This document shows positions 10,370 through 19,768 of a stretch of DNA of 64,000 nucleotides, piece by piece. Position 1 is the first letter of the stretch. Each line of letters opens with the position of its first letter. The translations under genes were made by a program, and so were the position numbers. The stretch is from NCBI RefSeq assembly GCF_016808335.1, contig NC_053142.1, forward strand, positions 50,091,992-50,155,991, given 5' to 3'. Source of the DNA: Panicum virgatum. Lineage: Eukaryota > Streptophyta > Magnoliopsida > Poales > Poaceae. Below the pieces are notes generated by a model. The model did no database searches. It was not told the origin of the DNA and saw only the letters and a list, made by a program, of their open reading frames with translations.

Positions 10370-13300
10370 ATGGACACCTCGCCCCACTATCCATGGCTCA
10401 ACTTCTCCCTCGCTCACCACTGTCAGTACCCGCTCGCACCTCTCTCCTCTTGTTTTTCTCGAACCCATCTTCAATCCCGGTGCTCCTGTAGCCCTTGTTC
10501 CGTCTAGGTTTCCGTGTTTCGGCCGTTTACGAGATGTTCTGCATGTCTCTGCGCGCGCGAGCAGGTGATCTCGAGGAGGAGGAGCGGGGCGCCGCGGCCG
10601 AGCTCGCCGCCATCGCCGGCGCCGCGCCGCCGCCCAAGCTGGAGGACTTCCTCGGCGGAGGCATCAACGGAGGCGGCGCCGGCCCGGTGTCGGTTGCCGA
10701 GACGGCGGCCGCGGAGATGTACGACTCGGACCTCAAGTTCATAGCCGCCGCCGGCTTCCTGCAGAGCGGCGCGGTTGGGGCGGCGGCGCCGTCGCCGGTG
10801 TCTTCCTCTTCCCTCGACCAGGCCGACCCCAAGCTGGCCTTGCCCGCCGCGGCGGTTCAGGCGCCGGAGCAGAGGAAGGCCGTGGACTCCTTTGGCCAGC
10901 GGACGTCCATCTACCGCGGCGTCACACGGTAAGCTGGCGCGGATCGATCCGTTGAATCCTAGAAAGGCGTTTCTTTGGATTTGTGTGCAGCTTATCATGG
11001 ACATGGATTGCTACTACCATGATGCTGTCTGCATGCAAAGTTGCACCTGGTCACTTTGGTTGGTGACTGGTTTGTGCCTATGGATCAGAGGCATGCCTCG
11101 TTCATTCTTCATGCTTCCATGGATTACTGGATGCAAACATGTTGCGATTTGTTCAAGATAAAAAATCTTTTTGTTTTACCTGCTGATTATCTCAGTCTTT
11201 GTGTGATGGTGTACAAATGATCAGTAGCTGCAAATATAGGACTATTTATGTTGTTTGCTCTGAAATAGCAGGATAAGTGTGTTCTTCAGTATCTTAAGAA
11301 AGTTTACCAAAGCTCTCTATGTGACGATTTTTGGCTGTCTCTAAAATTTTAGGGGATAATTTTTGGTGATTTCTAGGCACCGGTGGACGGGCAGGTACGA
11401 GGCACATCTGTGGGACAACAGCTGCCGCCGTGAAGGGCAGAGCCGCAAGGGCCGCCAAGGTACATCATATCTTCTCGCTAACCTATTACAGATGCTCCAC
11501 TATTTGAGCTTGTGTAGCTAACTCTCTTTTTTGCATATCTGATTTGGTGGGTAATACTTCTTGTCCTCGGCTTATGCTTCTGGTGCTCAGTGTATTTGGG
11601 TAAGAAAAGGAACTTCCAGTAGTCCTCTATGTACTATTGTAACGCCTCATCTGAAAAAAAAAATTTTGAAACATCTTATCTGACGTAGGAGAGATGGATT
11701 TTCTGTTCATGAAACTGCAGGTGGCTATGATAAGGAGGAGAAGGCAGCGAGGGCGTATGATCTTGCCGCACTGAAATACTGGGGTCCTAGCACCACCACA
11801 AACTTTCCGGTAAGCACATAGAATCATAGATAGACCATGGGTGGCTAAACAAAGAACGCTGATGCAAGTGTGTACAGTAAATTAAAATTAAAGTATCAAG
11901 ATATCTATGGTCTGGACGTATCTTTATTGGGATAGTATTCTTTCAGGTAGCCGAGTATGAGAAGGAGCTTGAGGAGATGAAGAACATGACTCGGCAAGAG
12001 TTTGTAGCTTCATTAAGGAGGTACAAGCTGATGGCCACTCTTCAGTCTCTTCGAATGCTGAAACTTTTCCATGCATATAATCAAATTGGCAAAGACACAT
12101 ATGCTTGGCATTTCTGCTTCAGATTTATATATAACTTTGCCATTCAACTTGCTCTTAATAAACATGCATGGTTTTATGGTGCAGGAAGAGCAGTGGATTC
12201 TCTAGGGGTGCTTCTATTTACAGGGGTGTCACCAGGTGAATATTTCCTCTCATCTCTCACTTGCAGCTTCGTGTTTGTCCTTTTGCGTGTAGTTGACTAA
12301 GTGTCTTTATTTGTCCATGCAATCGTGCAGGCATCACCAGCATGGGCGATGGCAAGCAAGGATAGGAAGGGTGGCCGGAAACAAGGACCTCTACCTTGGA
12401 ACATTCAGTGAGTATACATTTTGCTTGCATTGTGTTAGACCAGCATTGCAAATTTCCTAGCTGTACTGATTTGTGTGGACGCTCCATGAATCGACAATGC
12501 CAGTTCCTGGCTGATAGAAATGCAGAGCTTTTGTAATGCAAAACTTAACGACCGACATATATATCTTTTCCCAATTGGTCATATATAACGAACATGATCT
12601 TCATATATATGAACTGTGACCAATAGATTAACAAGGCGAGCGTGCAATTTCTTTTCTTTCCTCGTAATGAAATTCAAGTAGGATGGACAAGTTGGGACCA
12701 ATGGTCAACTGGATAGCTAGAAATCACTTTCTTTGCTCCCACATTACGATAAAATATACTGCGCCTTGCACGTAGGTCCCCTCTTTTTCTATGGTTTTGT
12801 ACGTACAATCCTTGTAGCTAGATTCGTGGACATATTTTACCTAGGTCAAGACCATCTACTTTGACCAGATGTACGCATGTGTGGTGCCGCGTTTGATTCG
12901 AGTTTGTCATCTTTTGCATCGTGCATGATGGGTTTGGGGCTTTATGCAGAGAAGGAAAAAGAGGGAGCCGTGCATGCATTTCGCTTGATTGCACTACTGC
13001 AACCTGAACACTTGCTTTCTTCGTGCATTGCATGCAGCAACCTGTGTCTCGAATAATTTTTACTGTTGCCTCTCGGTTTTCCATGTAAAGCATGTGGGTT
13101 GCGGTTAAACTAATAGTAAGTTCTGAAACGGCCATTACTGTTTTCAATTTTTAACTAAGCTCCTGTCCCATGCATGCATTGCTGTCGCTTTAGTCAAACA
13201 TCCCATAGATGCTAGTACTATTAGTTGCATGGCATGCTGTCTAGAAATGAAAGGTAATAATCCATTTCATTAGGTTCATGGACAACCTTAACATATTTTT

Positions 13301-14130
13301 AGGTCTCTTTCTATTGTAATTTTTTTCGCATGAACATTGGTAGTAATATATTGTTACAAGGTAGCTAACTACTAGCAGTGTTGATCTTCAGTGCAAATAT
13401 TGAAGTTTATATATACATGGTAGTAGGTAGTAGTGAAAAATGTCACTTCCATTTTTGTGTGTATGGAGTTCAACAACTAATGTTGCCTTCTACGAATGTG
13501 CATCTAGGTACCGAGGAGGAAGCTGCAGAGGCCTATGACATTGCAGCCATCAAGTTCCGCGGCCTGAATGCCGTTACCAACTTTGAGATCAGTCGGTACA
13601 ACGTGGAGAGCATAATCAGCAGCAATCTTCCGATCGGAAGCATGTCAGCCAGCGGTGGCCGGAGCGCCAAGGCCCTGGAGTCCACTCCATCCAACTCCTC
13701 CGATGCCATGCCCGTGGAAGCCAGCACCGCTCCGCTGTTCGCTGCACTTCCGGTGAAGTATGACCAGCAGGACTACCTGTCGATGCTCGCCTTGCAGCAC
13801 CACCAGCAAGGAAACCTGCAGGGGCTAGGGTTCGGCCTCTACAGCTCTGCTGTGAATCTGGATTTCGCAAACTCTCATGGCACTACTTCATCGATGGCCA
13901 ACTGCTACACAAATGGCACCACCTCGCACGAGCAGCACCAGCACCATCAGCAGCGGCAAGATCAGCAGCAGAATCAGACGCATCAAAGCTCCAGCAGCTG
14001 CTCCTCCCTACCATTCGCCACGCCGATTGCTTTCAGTGGGTCCTATGAAAGCTCCATGACGCCAGGTCCCTTTGGATACTCCTACCCAAATGTGGCAGCC
14101 TTTCAGACGCCGATCTACGGAATGGAATGA
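10370..14130 (+). CDS. AINTEGUMENTA-LIKE / PLETHORA AP2 transcription factor (AIL5-like)
   Basis: This nuclear DNA-binding protein belongs to the AP2 subfamily (ANT/AIL/PLT), which controls meristem maintenance and organ growth. Nine exons keep frame exactly: 10370-10421, 10565-10928, 11377-11459, 11591-11599, 11721-11809, 11947-12020, 12185-12235, 12331-12407 and 13508-14130, giving 473 aa. AP2 repeat 1 spans about residues 132-199 and includes the family insertion [18 protein letters not shown]. Repeat 2 spans about 234-292 and begins [20 protein letters not shown]; the conserved linker lies between them. The N-terminal motifs [16 protein letters not shown] and [10 protein letters not shown] match the AIL5 branch as I recall it. 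The C-terminus is His/Gln-rich (about 400-430). The start is the first ATG in frame with the conserved WLNFSL motif. The TATA box lies 287 nt upstream, and intron 8 is about 1.1 kb. The branch within AIL/PLT is less certain than the family. Confidence 0.95.
11591..11599 (+). other. 9-nt microexon of the AIL gene
   Basis: The nine bases TGTATTTGG lie between a ctcag acceptor and a gtaaga donor. They complete the codons for Val-Tyr-Leu and give the first base of Gly, rebuilding the invariant RQVYLGGYD of AP2 repeat 1. Without them, exon 3 would join exon 5 in frame but lose three residues of the domain. The same tiny exon is known from AP2-subfamily genes in other plants. Confidence 0.93.
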
Positions 14131-15033
14131 TTCGCAGTGGTGGCTGCTGGCATTTGGCATATGCAAAAGGGCAGAAGCCATGAGATGAAGCCACTGAAAG
14201 AGAGGTACCAGTAGTTTGATGGAGACATACGAAGCAGCATGCAGTGTGCATGAGAAACACTGACGATCGAGTCAGAGACGGAGGAGAAGACCCGATCTGC
14301 TAACAACAAAATGATCGATATGCAGCTAGCTATAGCATATTTGCTTTCCCTTTTGTAGCTTTGTTTTTTTTCAGCTTTTATCTGTCTGTCGTCGTTGCTG
14401 AGCTTTGTTGCCCTCAGCAGCCTGCCTTTGAAGCTTTCGCTTTCTACTGACATGATTCTGCAAGCGCCATCATAGCTTTAGCCAGCCCTGTACAATGGAA
14501 GCAGGAACGTCGTCTTTGATTTGTAGCTTTCTTTTTCTTTTCTGCTTTCCTTTCTGATGATCGCTTTAGTTTGGCCCCCTGTTCTGCTAGTATGATTCAG
14601 AGGGGATAAAAGCTCCAGCTCTTGTCTTGTGTACTGATTACTGAACAAAGTCAGCAAGCAGCATGTACCTCTGAACTGTCAGTTAAGTTTTCGTAATTGA
14701 TGAATCTCTCCCAAATCTATACACCGCACATAATGCATGCAGATGAGCGTGAGGTCACTGATAGTTCTAATAACTAGCACTATTTTGTATGCTGGCAGAA
14801 TAATTCTCTTATTTGTTATTGCACCGTTTCTTTTGCATTTGCTATTGATTTATCGACTCTGTAGACTGAACTTAGTACTGGTGAGGCTCGTATCCGTGTA
14901 TTGCCAAAGTTGTTACCTCCTCAGACAGACAGACAGACCATCTATCTAGCTAGGCGCTAAAACAAAATTCTGAAAGTTTGGAGTATCCTCTGCCTCCTAG
15001 AGGAGTAGTTCTTTAGAAAGGATAAAGAGATGC
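14131..15033. other. 3' flank of the AIL gene
   Basis: This T-rich sequence probably holds the 3'UTR and polyadenylation region. No canonical signal stands out, and no further gene or repeat is seen up to 15033. Confidence 0.4.
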
Positions 15034-15242
15034 GGGGCCTTTTTGGAATCGCGTTTCTCGTGTTCGCGATGCCGTTTGAGCGGGATAAGCGGAATAATCC
15101 CGCCGAATGTTCTGCGACTAGGAGTCGCCCGTGTTGTGCAGTTGGAAGAAATAAACTGGGGACCCGCGATTCCAAAAAGCGAGCTTGGAGCTGCGTTCGC
15201 AATGCGTTTTCGCGCGACTGGGAGCCGCAGAAACAAACAGGG
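15034..15242. mobile_element. Candidate hAT-like MITE
   Basis: The left end ggggcctttttggaatcgcg faces a right end ggagccgcagaaacaaacagggcc, an imperfect inverted pair of the common GGCCCTGTTTG type. Inner segments (ggaatcgcg at about 15043, cgcgattcc at about 15166) are also inverted. The flanks tgcgg and gcgg hint at a target duplication but are not convincing. Confidence 0.4.
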
Positions 15243-15435
15243 CCGCGGAAACATCTTTGTTCTTCAGATTTTCAAACCGAGCTGTCTCCTGTAGACGATG
15301 CAATCATCGCTGCTTGGATCGTGCGAGCAACATTCCGCCCATCCTCCGCTGCGCGTGCAGGGGCATTCGGGGGAAGTCTCCTCCGCCGCCTCACCGTACG
15401 TCGGCAGGGGGACATGCTAGCGAGCATTCAGAGAC

Positions 15436-15729
15436 TTTTTTTTTTTTGAATTACACCAGGAGCACTGGTACATCATTTAAGAACTCGGTTGGAGCACCAG
15501 CACCCACGCTGACCGCGCCCACGCTGACCGCGCGCTCAAACGCAGGTGAGGCTACCTGGGTGGTCCCAGAATGCGCCTACTGAGCAACTCACACCCTAAC
15601 ACACACGCTCAGCCTCCCTCTGGGGAATTTTCCCCGGTGAGACGCGCGGGTTGTCCCCGACGGGGATCGAACCCGGGCGGGTGGGCTGCACACCGGCAGC
15701 GCTCACCACCCGAGCTAAGCTCGGTTCTC
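15436..15729 (-). mobile_element. tRNA-derived SINE
   Basis: Read on the minus strand, the element begins with a tRNA-like head. An A box (TAGCTCGGGTGG) and a B box (GGTTCGATCC) sit at normal spacing near 15660-15715. A unique body and a poly(A) tail follow, seen on the plus strand as the T-run at 15436-15447. A 9-bp target duplication, ttcagagac, flanks it at 15427-15435 and 15730-15738. The body contains a small internal repeat (cgctgaccgcg twice). The size of 294 bp and the structure fit grass SINEs. It is not a functional tRNA gene because no acceptor stem or anticodon arm can be folded. Confidence 0.88.
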
Positions 15730-15961
15730 TTCAGAGACCTTTCGCCCTCGGCTTTTTGTTCCTTTGCTCCGGTCGACCATACCTTCATCTGTTTGAACAA
15801 GGACGGTGTCGCGTAGCGCGCGCGACACGGTCGCTGATACGTGGCGGCGGCGTGGAGCTGCATGCAGCGCCACGTCGCTCCGGCTTGTAATACACCAGAG
15901 CCATCGAGGTGGGGTCGCGTCGAGTTGGGCCCGCCAATAACTGGGATCGCACCGCTCCGAA

Positions 15962-16154
15962 CGCGGTTTTTTCTTTTTTATATTTTAAAAAAATTAAAAT
16001 TTCAAAAATATATGTCGGTTTTGGAAAATTTCAAAAATATACCACGGTCGCCCTATGGGGGGCGACAGGGCTCAAATATAATTTTTTTTCTTCAAATTTG
16101 CAACGAAGTCCCTGGATAAAAAAAGGGGGGCCTGTCGCCCCCAACGGGCGACAG
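15962..16154. repeat. Left outer TIR of the Mutator-like element
   Basis: This arm is inverted relative to 19566-19759. Shared landmarks are ttcaaatttgcaacgaagtc and the block ggcgacagg. The arm has two extra bases (cg) at its outer tip compared with the right arm. Confidence 0.88.
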
Positions 16155-16340
16155 GGTCCCCTGATGCAAATTGGAACCATTGCTTCCGTAGCTTTTTTTT
16201 CATATGTAGTTCTTTATTTGTCAGATTATTATGCAACTTTTGATATCTAAAGGAGTTGTGTATCTCCTGCTCCCTTCTAACAATGATGGCTTTACACAGA
16301 ATTTTTACAATATCAATGTTCGAAAGGTGCAATTATGAAA

Positions 16341-16532
16341 TTACTCATTTTGATGGAGATTTGTAGCATAATTCAAGTAAATATAAATTGAGATCGTAGA
16401 AACATGAGCTTGTGATATAGCTACACCTAATTCCAGACCTGTTAATGCTAGAACTATAAATAAGGGACCAAGATCTCCTATGAAATAGAAAATATTATTC
16501 AGAAATAGCATAGTCCAAGCAAATCCACTTAA
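16341..16532 (-). pseudogene. atp6: Mitochondrial atp6 3'-end fragment (NUMT)
   Basis: The minus-strand reading gives the last 63 residues of plant mitochondrial ATP synthase subunit a. Recognisable strings are FIGDLGPLFIVLALTG and AISQAHVSTISI, ending NLHQNE and a stop at 16341. The membrane-embedded proton-channel part of Fo normally lies in this region, but the nuclear copy has no start, no targeting peptide and apparent substitutions (Tyr where Cys and Asp are expected near the end). The non-coding DNA at about 16190-16340 may be mitochondrial 3' flank. It fills the left arm of the Mutator-like element between its outer and inner inverted blocks, so mtDNA was inserted in or captured by the element. 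The N-terminal part of atp6 is absent. Confidence 0.82.
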
Positions 16533-16908
16533 ACCCTGGCCACCATTCGCCGCCATCCCCTTTGTCATTTGAGCCTAAAAATTTAGAAAAAAAGAGAGGG
16601 GTGAGGAGAAGAAAAGCGGCGAAGCTCTGCCGAATTGCGTACTCCTGATCTACAGGTAACTTAAAAGCACACATGTAATTAATATAACGATAAGAAATAA
16701 AAACTAAGAAATGCATTACGTAATGTGAACCACCAAATTTTACATCATAATACAACGATAATGAAACACACATCACACATGCAGTGGCATGTCAGAACCC
16801 GTTGCAAACTACGGTAAACAGATTCCGGACTAACCTAACATGCCTTAGGTAATTTAAAAAAACAGAATAAACACAATGATGCAGCATGTCACTAGCACTA
16901 GGGTAGTC

Positions 16909-17615
16909 CTAGTAGCCGCACCCCCACGTAGCAAACTGCGTTGAGCCTTCTCCGCAGTATCCACCCATTGCAGGTGGTGCAGGCGGTGGTGCCAGAGGCG
17001 CATGGCCCTTCTTCTTGTGACAAGGGCAGTTGCAGTAAGGAATAGTGCATGATTCATCCTGTGAACTGGCTGCATTGCTGGTATCATCAACTTCGTCGTC
17101 TTTGTTACTCTCGCTCACTTCCTCATAATGGTTCACCTTACATTCCAGATCAAAGATCTTTATCTGGAGGTACTCGATGAACTCCTGAACAGAATCAATT
17201 GGTGCAGGATCTACCCACCTAGTAAAACCACAGTTTTCTGGAGCATCGGAAGACTGCAAAACAAATTCCATGTAAGGTGTCTCATTGAAGATAAAGAAAT
17301 GAAACAACCAAGTATTACCCATGCGTGTGGACATTTAAAGAAACGCCGACCGCCATCCATCCCGTCGGTGCACATCTGCACTAAGCAGTCCTCACCATGT
17401 CTGCATTTTGGCCACGGTTCTCTACGGTTATCGTATTGTCGAAGAGGAGTTTCATTGGTAAATTCACTCTTGTGCTGTGGCGGAAACTCAAACACTGGTT
17501 CCGGAAAGGAATCAGGTCCAAGAGGCCCCTCCCATATTATGGGGTCTCCCTTTCTTCTCTCTTTTCCTTTCTCAAAACCATAGTAATTCTTCCCGCTAGA
17601 CCCACCTCCAGACAT
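16909..17615 (-). CDS. GRF-type zinc-finger protein inside the Mutator-like element (gene A)
   Basis: Two exons on the minus strand (17319-17615 and 16909-17253) join in phase 0 across a GT-AG intron and encode 213 aa. The GRF zinc finger spans about residues 67-115. Its metal-ligand candidates are Cys71, His73 or Cys77, Cys95 and Cys107, with the signature GGRRFFKC before the splice site and CGFTRWVDP after it. A predicted helix follows (about 118-145), then an acidic Ser/Asp stretch and a Cys-rich tail (CNCPCHKKKG). GRF fingers bind single-stranded nucleic acid in other proteins, but the role of this small grass type is unknown. A TATA box (17673-17680) sits about 60 nt before the ATG. The intact reading frame and splice sites suggest it is expressed or recently was. 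Confidence 0.78.
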
Positions 17616-17672
17616 TGGGTATACAATGAGGTTTGATGTTTGAGTTGTGCTGGGAGTTCACAAACTTGGGAG

Positions 17673-17680
17673 TATTTATA
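17673..17680 (-). promoter_or_regulatory. TATA box for GRF gene A
   Basis: TATAAATA on the minus strand lies 58-65 nt upstream of the ATG at 17615, which implies a short 5'UTR of about 30 nt. The call rests on motif and distance. Confidence 0.6.
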
Positions 17681-18455
17681 GGCGCACAAAGGTCTGATAC
17701 CCGGAGTGTGGAGTGTAAATGCACCTAAAAAACCTACATGACAACACAGTGAAGAGGCTAGCTGACCTAACACTGAAAATGCTAGATTCGATTCTCGAAA
17801 TGACTACTCGATGCATCTCTGTGCATGCAGACTCACAGCACTGCATTACTGCCGCTCGGTCGATCGCGCCTAGATGCCGCCTTCCCCACTACACGCCACA
17901 GACCTTCGCTGTAGAATGACAGGTCCGTCGTCCTCGCCAGAGAGACTGCTTTGAAGGTGAGCTGGAGTGGTTGCTGTGTTGTCACATCTTTTTGAAATGG
18001 TGGAAGGGCACTGCTAAACATGTCACATATGTCTGGGCAAAGAATGCGATATTTGGGAAACCCGTGATCGCCGTGCTGAGCAGTGGCAACCTATGATCTC
18101 GTACTCGCAGCTAGATACACTATGGTTCCTATTTTGAGCTATTCGAGCTTTTTAGCAGCAGACCCTGATATATTTCTTAGTTCTTAATTCTTATCGTTAT
18201 ATTAATGTGTGTATTTTAGTATTCTAGTGATATGAAAAGCTTCGAAAATATTAAGGAAAAGTTCAAAGATTTCATAGACTCCCGGCTACAACTGCAAATT
18301 AATGGTAAAGGCTACAACACACAGAGTTAAGCTCTCAACTTAAAACATAAACAACTAATTGCAGTGGCATGTGCACGCGACAAGATAATTTCTTGTTGCA
18401 TCTAAACCTACCATGCCTTATGGAATGTAAAATGCCGGGATTATATGGTACTATT
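17681..18455. other. Spacer between the two GRF genes
   Basis: This non-coding stretch inside the Mutator-like element separates the stop of gene B from the TATA box of gene A. Short ORFs here have no recognisable features. Confidence 0.45.
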
Positions 18456-19045
18456 CTACTGAGTGCACCTAGGATATTTGCCCTTCCTAATTGCTTCGGG
18501 CCCGGCTTCCTTCGCACGGCGTGCCCTCTCTCGCTTTCTCTCCCTGTCAGCTTCACGTTCGGCCGCCGCCTTACGATCCACCTCCTCCATCCTCTTGCGG
18601 ATCTCTTCTTGCTCTTTGTTGCGCTTCTCCTCTTGCTGTTCCTCGTGCTTCATTCGGCGCCAATGTTCTGCAGCCCATCTTGCTTTTTGTTCCACAATGT
18701 CCTTTACCTGCTGCGACTGCACGGTGTCGAACCACTGCATAAAATCACAAAGAGGCGGAGGTGACTTTGTCCAACACAAGTTAGAATCATAACTCAATGT
18801 TAGGTCATATAGAAAAATAGCGTATGTTGTCCTGCTACCTTGGCCCGGTCTTTGCCATATCGCTTAGGTGGATCATATTCGTAGTTCTCACACATAAAGA
18901 ACCTCATGCCGTAGTCATCTCCTAAAACCTCAGATTGCATGAACTTGCATAACGAACCGCAGAAGCACATTGGCACATCAATTCCTTTGGGTACGGTGGC
19001 TTTACACTTGCTCCACGGAATGTAGGTTGATCCTGACGAAGACAT
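18456..19045 (-). CDS. Small GRF-like zinc-finger/coiled-coil protein inside the Mutator-like element (gene B)
   Basis: Exon 1 (18839-19045) and exon 2 (18456-18764) join in phase 0 across a 74-bp GT-AG intron to give 171 aa. The N-terminal half has a zinc-finger pattern: PMCFCG (Cys27, Cys29), Cys33 and GMRFFMC (Cys51), resembling the GRF finger. The motif SPPPLCDFMQWFD follows the splice site. The C-terminal 75 residues are almost entirely Arg/Glu/Lys/Ala and should form a long charged helix, ending KGKYPRCTQ. The start chosen is the ATG before SSSGSTYIPW; an in-frame ATG lies 12 codons upstream. Proteins of this layout recur across grass genomes, and I know no assigned function. It shares strand and finger type with gene A, which suggests the pair travels together. 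Confidence 0.72.
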
Positions 19046-19352
19046 TGGCGCTATAGTGTGGTGCGTCAAATAACAAACCATAATTTAAGCAATGCACATA
19101 TCGTATACCAAATCGATGCGTGAAAATATAGGTACTGTTATAATTCTATTGTCTTATACTGCAATATCAATAAGGTACTATCATAATTCTATTGTAATGT
19201 ATAATTATTTTATTTGAAAAAGTCTGTAATAGTACTCAAATTGTAATACTAAACCGGTGTTCTAAAGCACCAAATTTAATTCAGCTAATCTGCTAATTAA
19301 ATTAAATTGTTATACAATATCAACGAATTTATACGAAAGTTACCGGTAGACC

Positions 19353-19474
19353 ACAAGTGCGGAATTCGGCAGAGCTTCGCCGCTTCCCTTCTTCTCACCC
19401 CTCTCTTTTTTCTGAATTTTTTTGGATTTTTTGAGGTCAAATGAGAGGAGGGAATGAGGGGGAGGCCTTATATA
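19353..19474 (-). promoter_or_regulatory. Arm-borne TATA box and leader for gene B
   Basis: On the minus strand TATATAAG occupies 19467-19474, followed by a CT-rich leader with gagaggggtgag and gcggcgaagctctgccg. Part of this leader is repeated, inverted, at 16567-16641 in the opposite arm, where the TATA box is missing. The ATG of gene B lies about 420 nt downstream, so a long or spliced leader is implied. Confidence 0.45.
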
Positions 19475-19565
19475 GGTGGGCTGACCCGGTCGCCCGTGGG
19501 GGGGGCGATAGGCCCCCCCTGTCGCCAGCAGGAGGGGCGACCGGCCCCCCTGGCGGGCCCACTGG

Positions 19566-19759
19566 CCTGTCGCCCCTGGGGGGCGACAGGCCCCCCTTTT
19601 TTTTCTCCAGGGACTTCGTTGCAAATTTGAAGAAAAAAAAAATACATTTGAGCCCTGTCGCCCCCCCATAGGGCGACCGGGGTATATTTTTGAAATTTTC
19701 CAAAACTGACATATATTTTTGAAATTTTAATTTTTTTAAATATAAAAAAGAAAAAACCG
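19566..19759. repeat. Right outer TIR of the Mutator-like element
   Basis: This arm is the inverted partner of 15962-16154. It is preceded (19490-19565) by extra copies of the ggcgacagg/cctgtcgcc block, which would fold into several small GC-rich hairpins. Confidence 0.88.
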
Positions 19760-19768
19760 CGCTCCGAA

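Larger units (their letters stand above)
15962..19759 (-). mobile_element. 3.8-kb Mutator-like TIR element carrying two GRF zinc-finger genes
   Basis: Terminal inverted repeats of about 190 bp (15962-16154 and 19566-19759) match almost base for base. They include the tract cggttttttcttttttata and repeated GTCGCCC/GGGCGAC blocks. A 9-bp duplication, cgctccgaa, flanks the element at 15953-15961 and 19760-19768, the size used by Mutator-like elements. A second inverted pair lies inside (16567-16641 and 19353-19425), so the arms were once longer. In the left arm the space between the two inverted blocks holds mitochondrial atp6 sequence. The interior encodes two small zinc-finger proteins on the minus strand and no transposase, so the element would depend on one supplied in trans. 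The Mutator assignment rests on duplication length and TIR length alone. Confidence 0.8.

Noticed and set aside
15640..15725. tRNA-like sequence with A and B boxes on the minus strand
   Set aside because: It lacks an acceptor stem and a foldable anticodon arm and continues into a body with poly(A) and a target duplication, so it is a SINE head.
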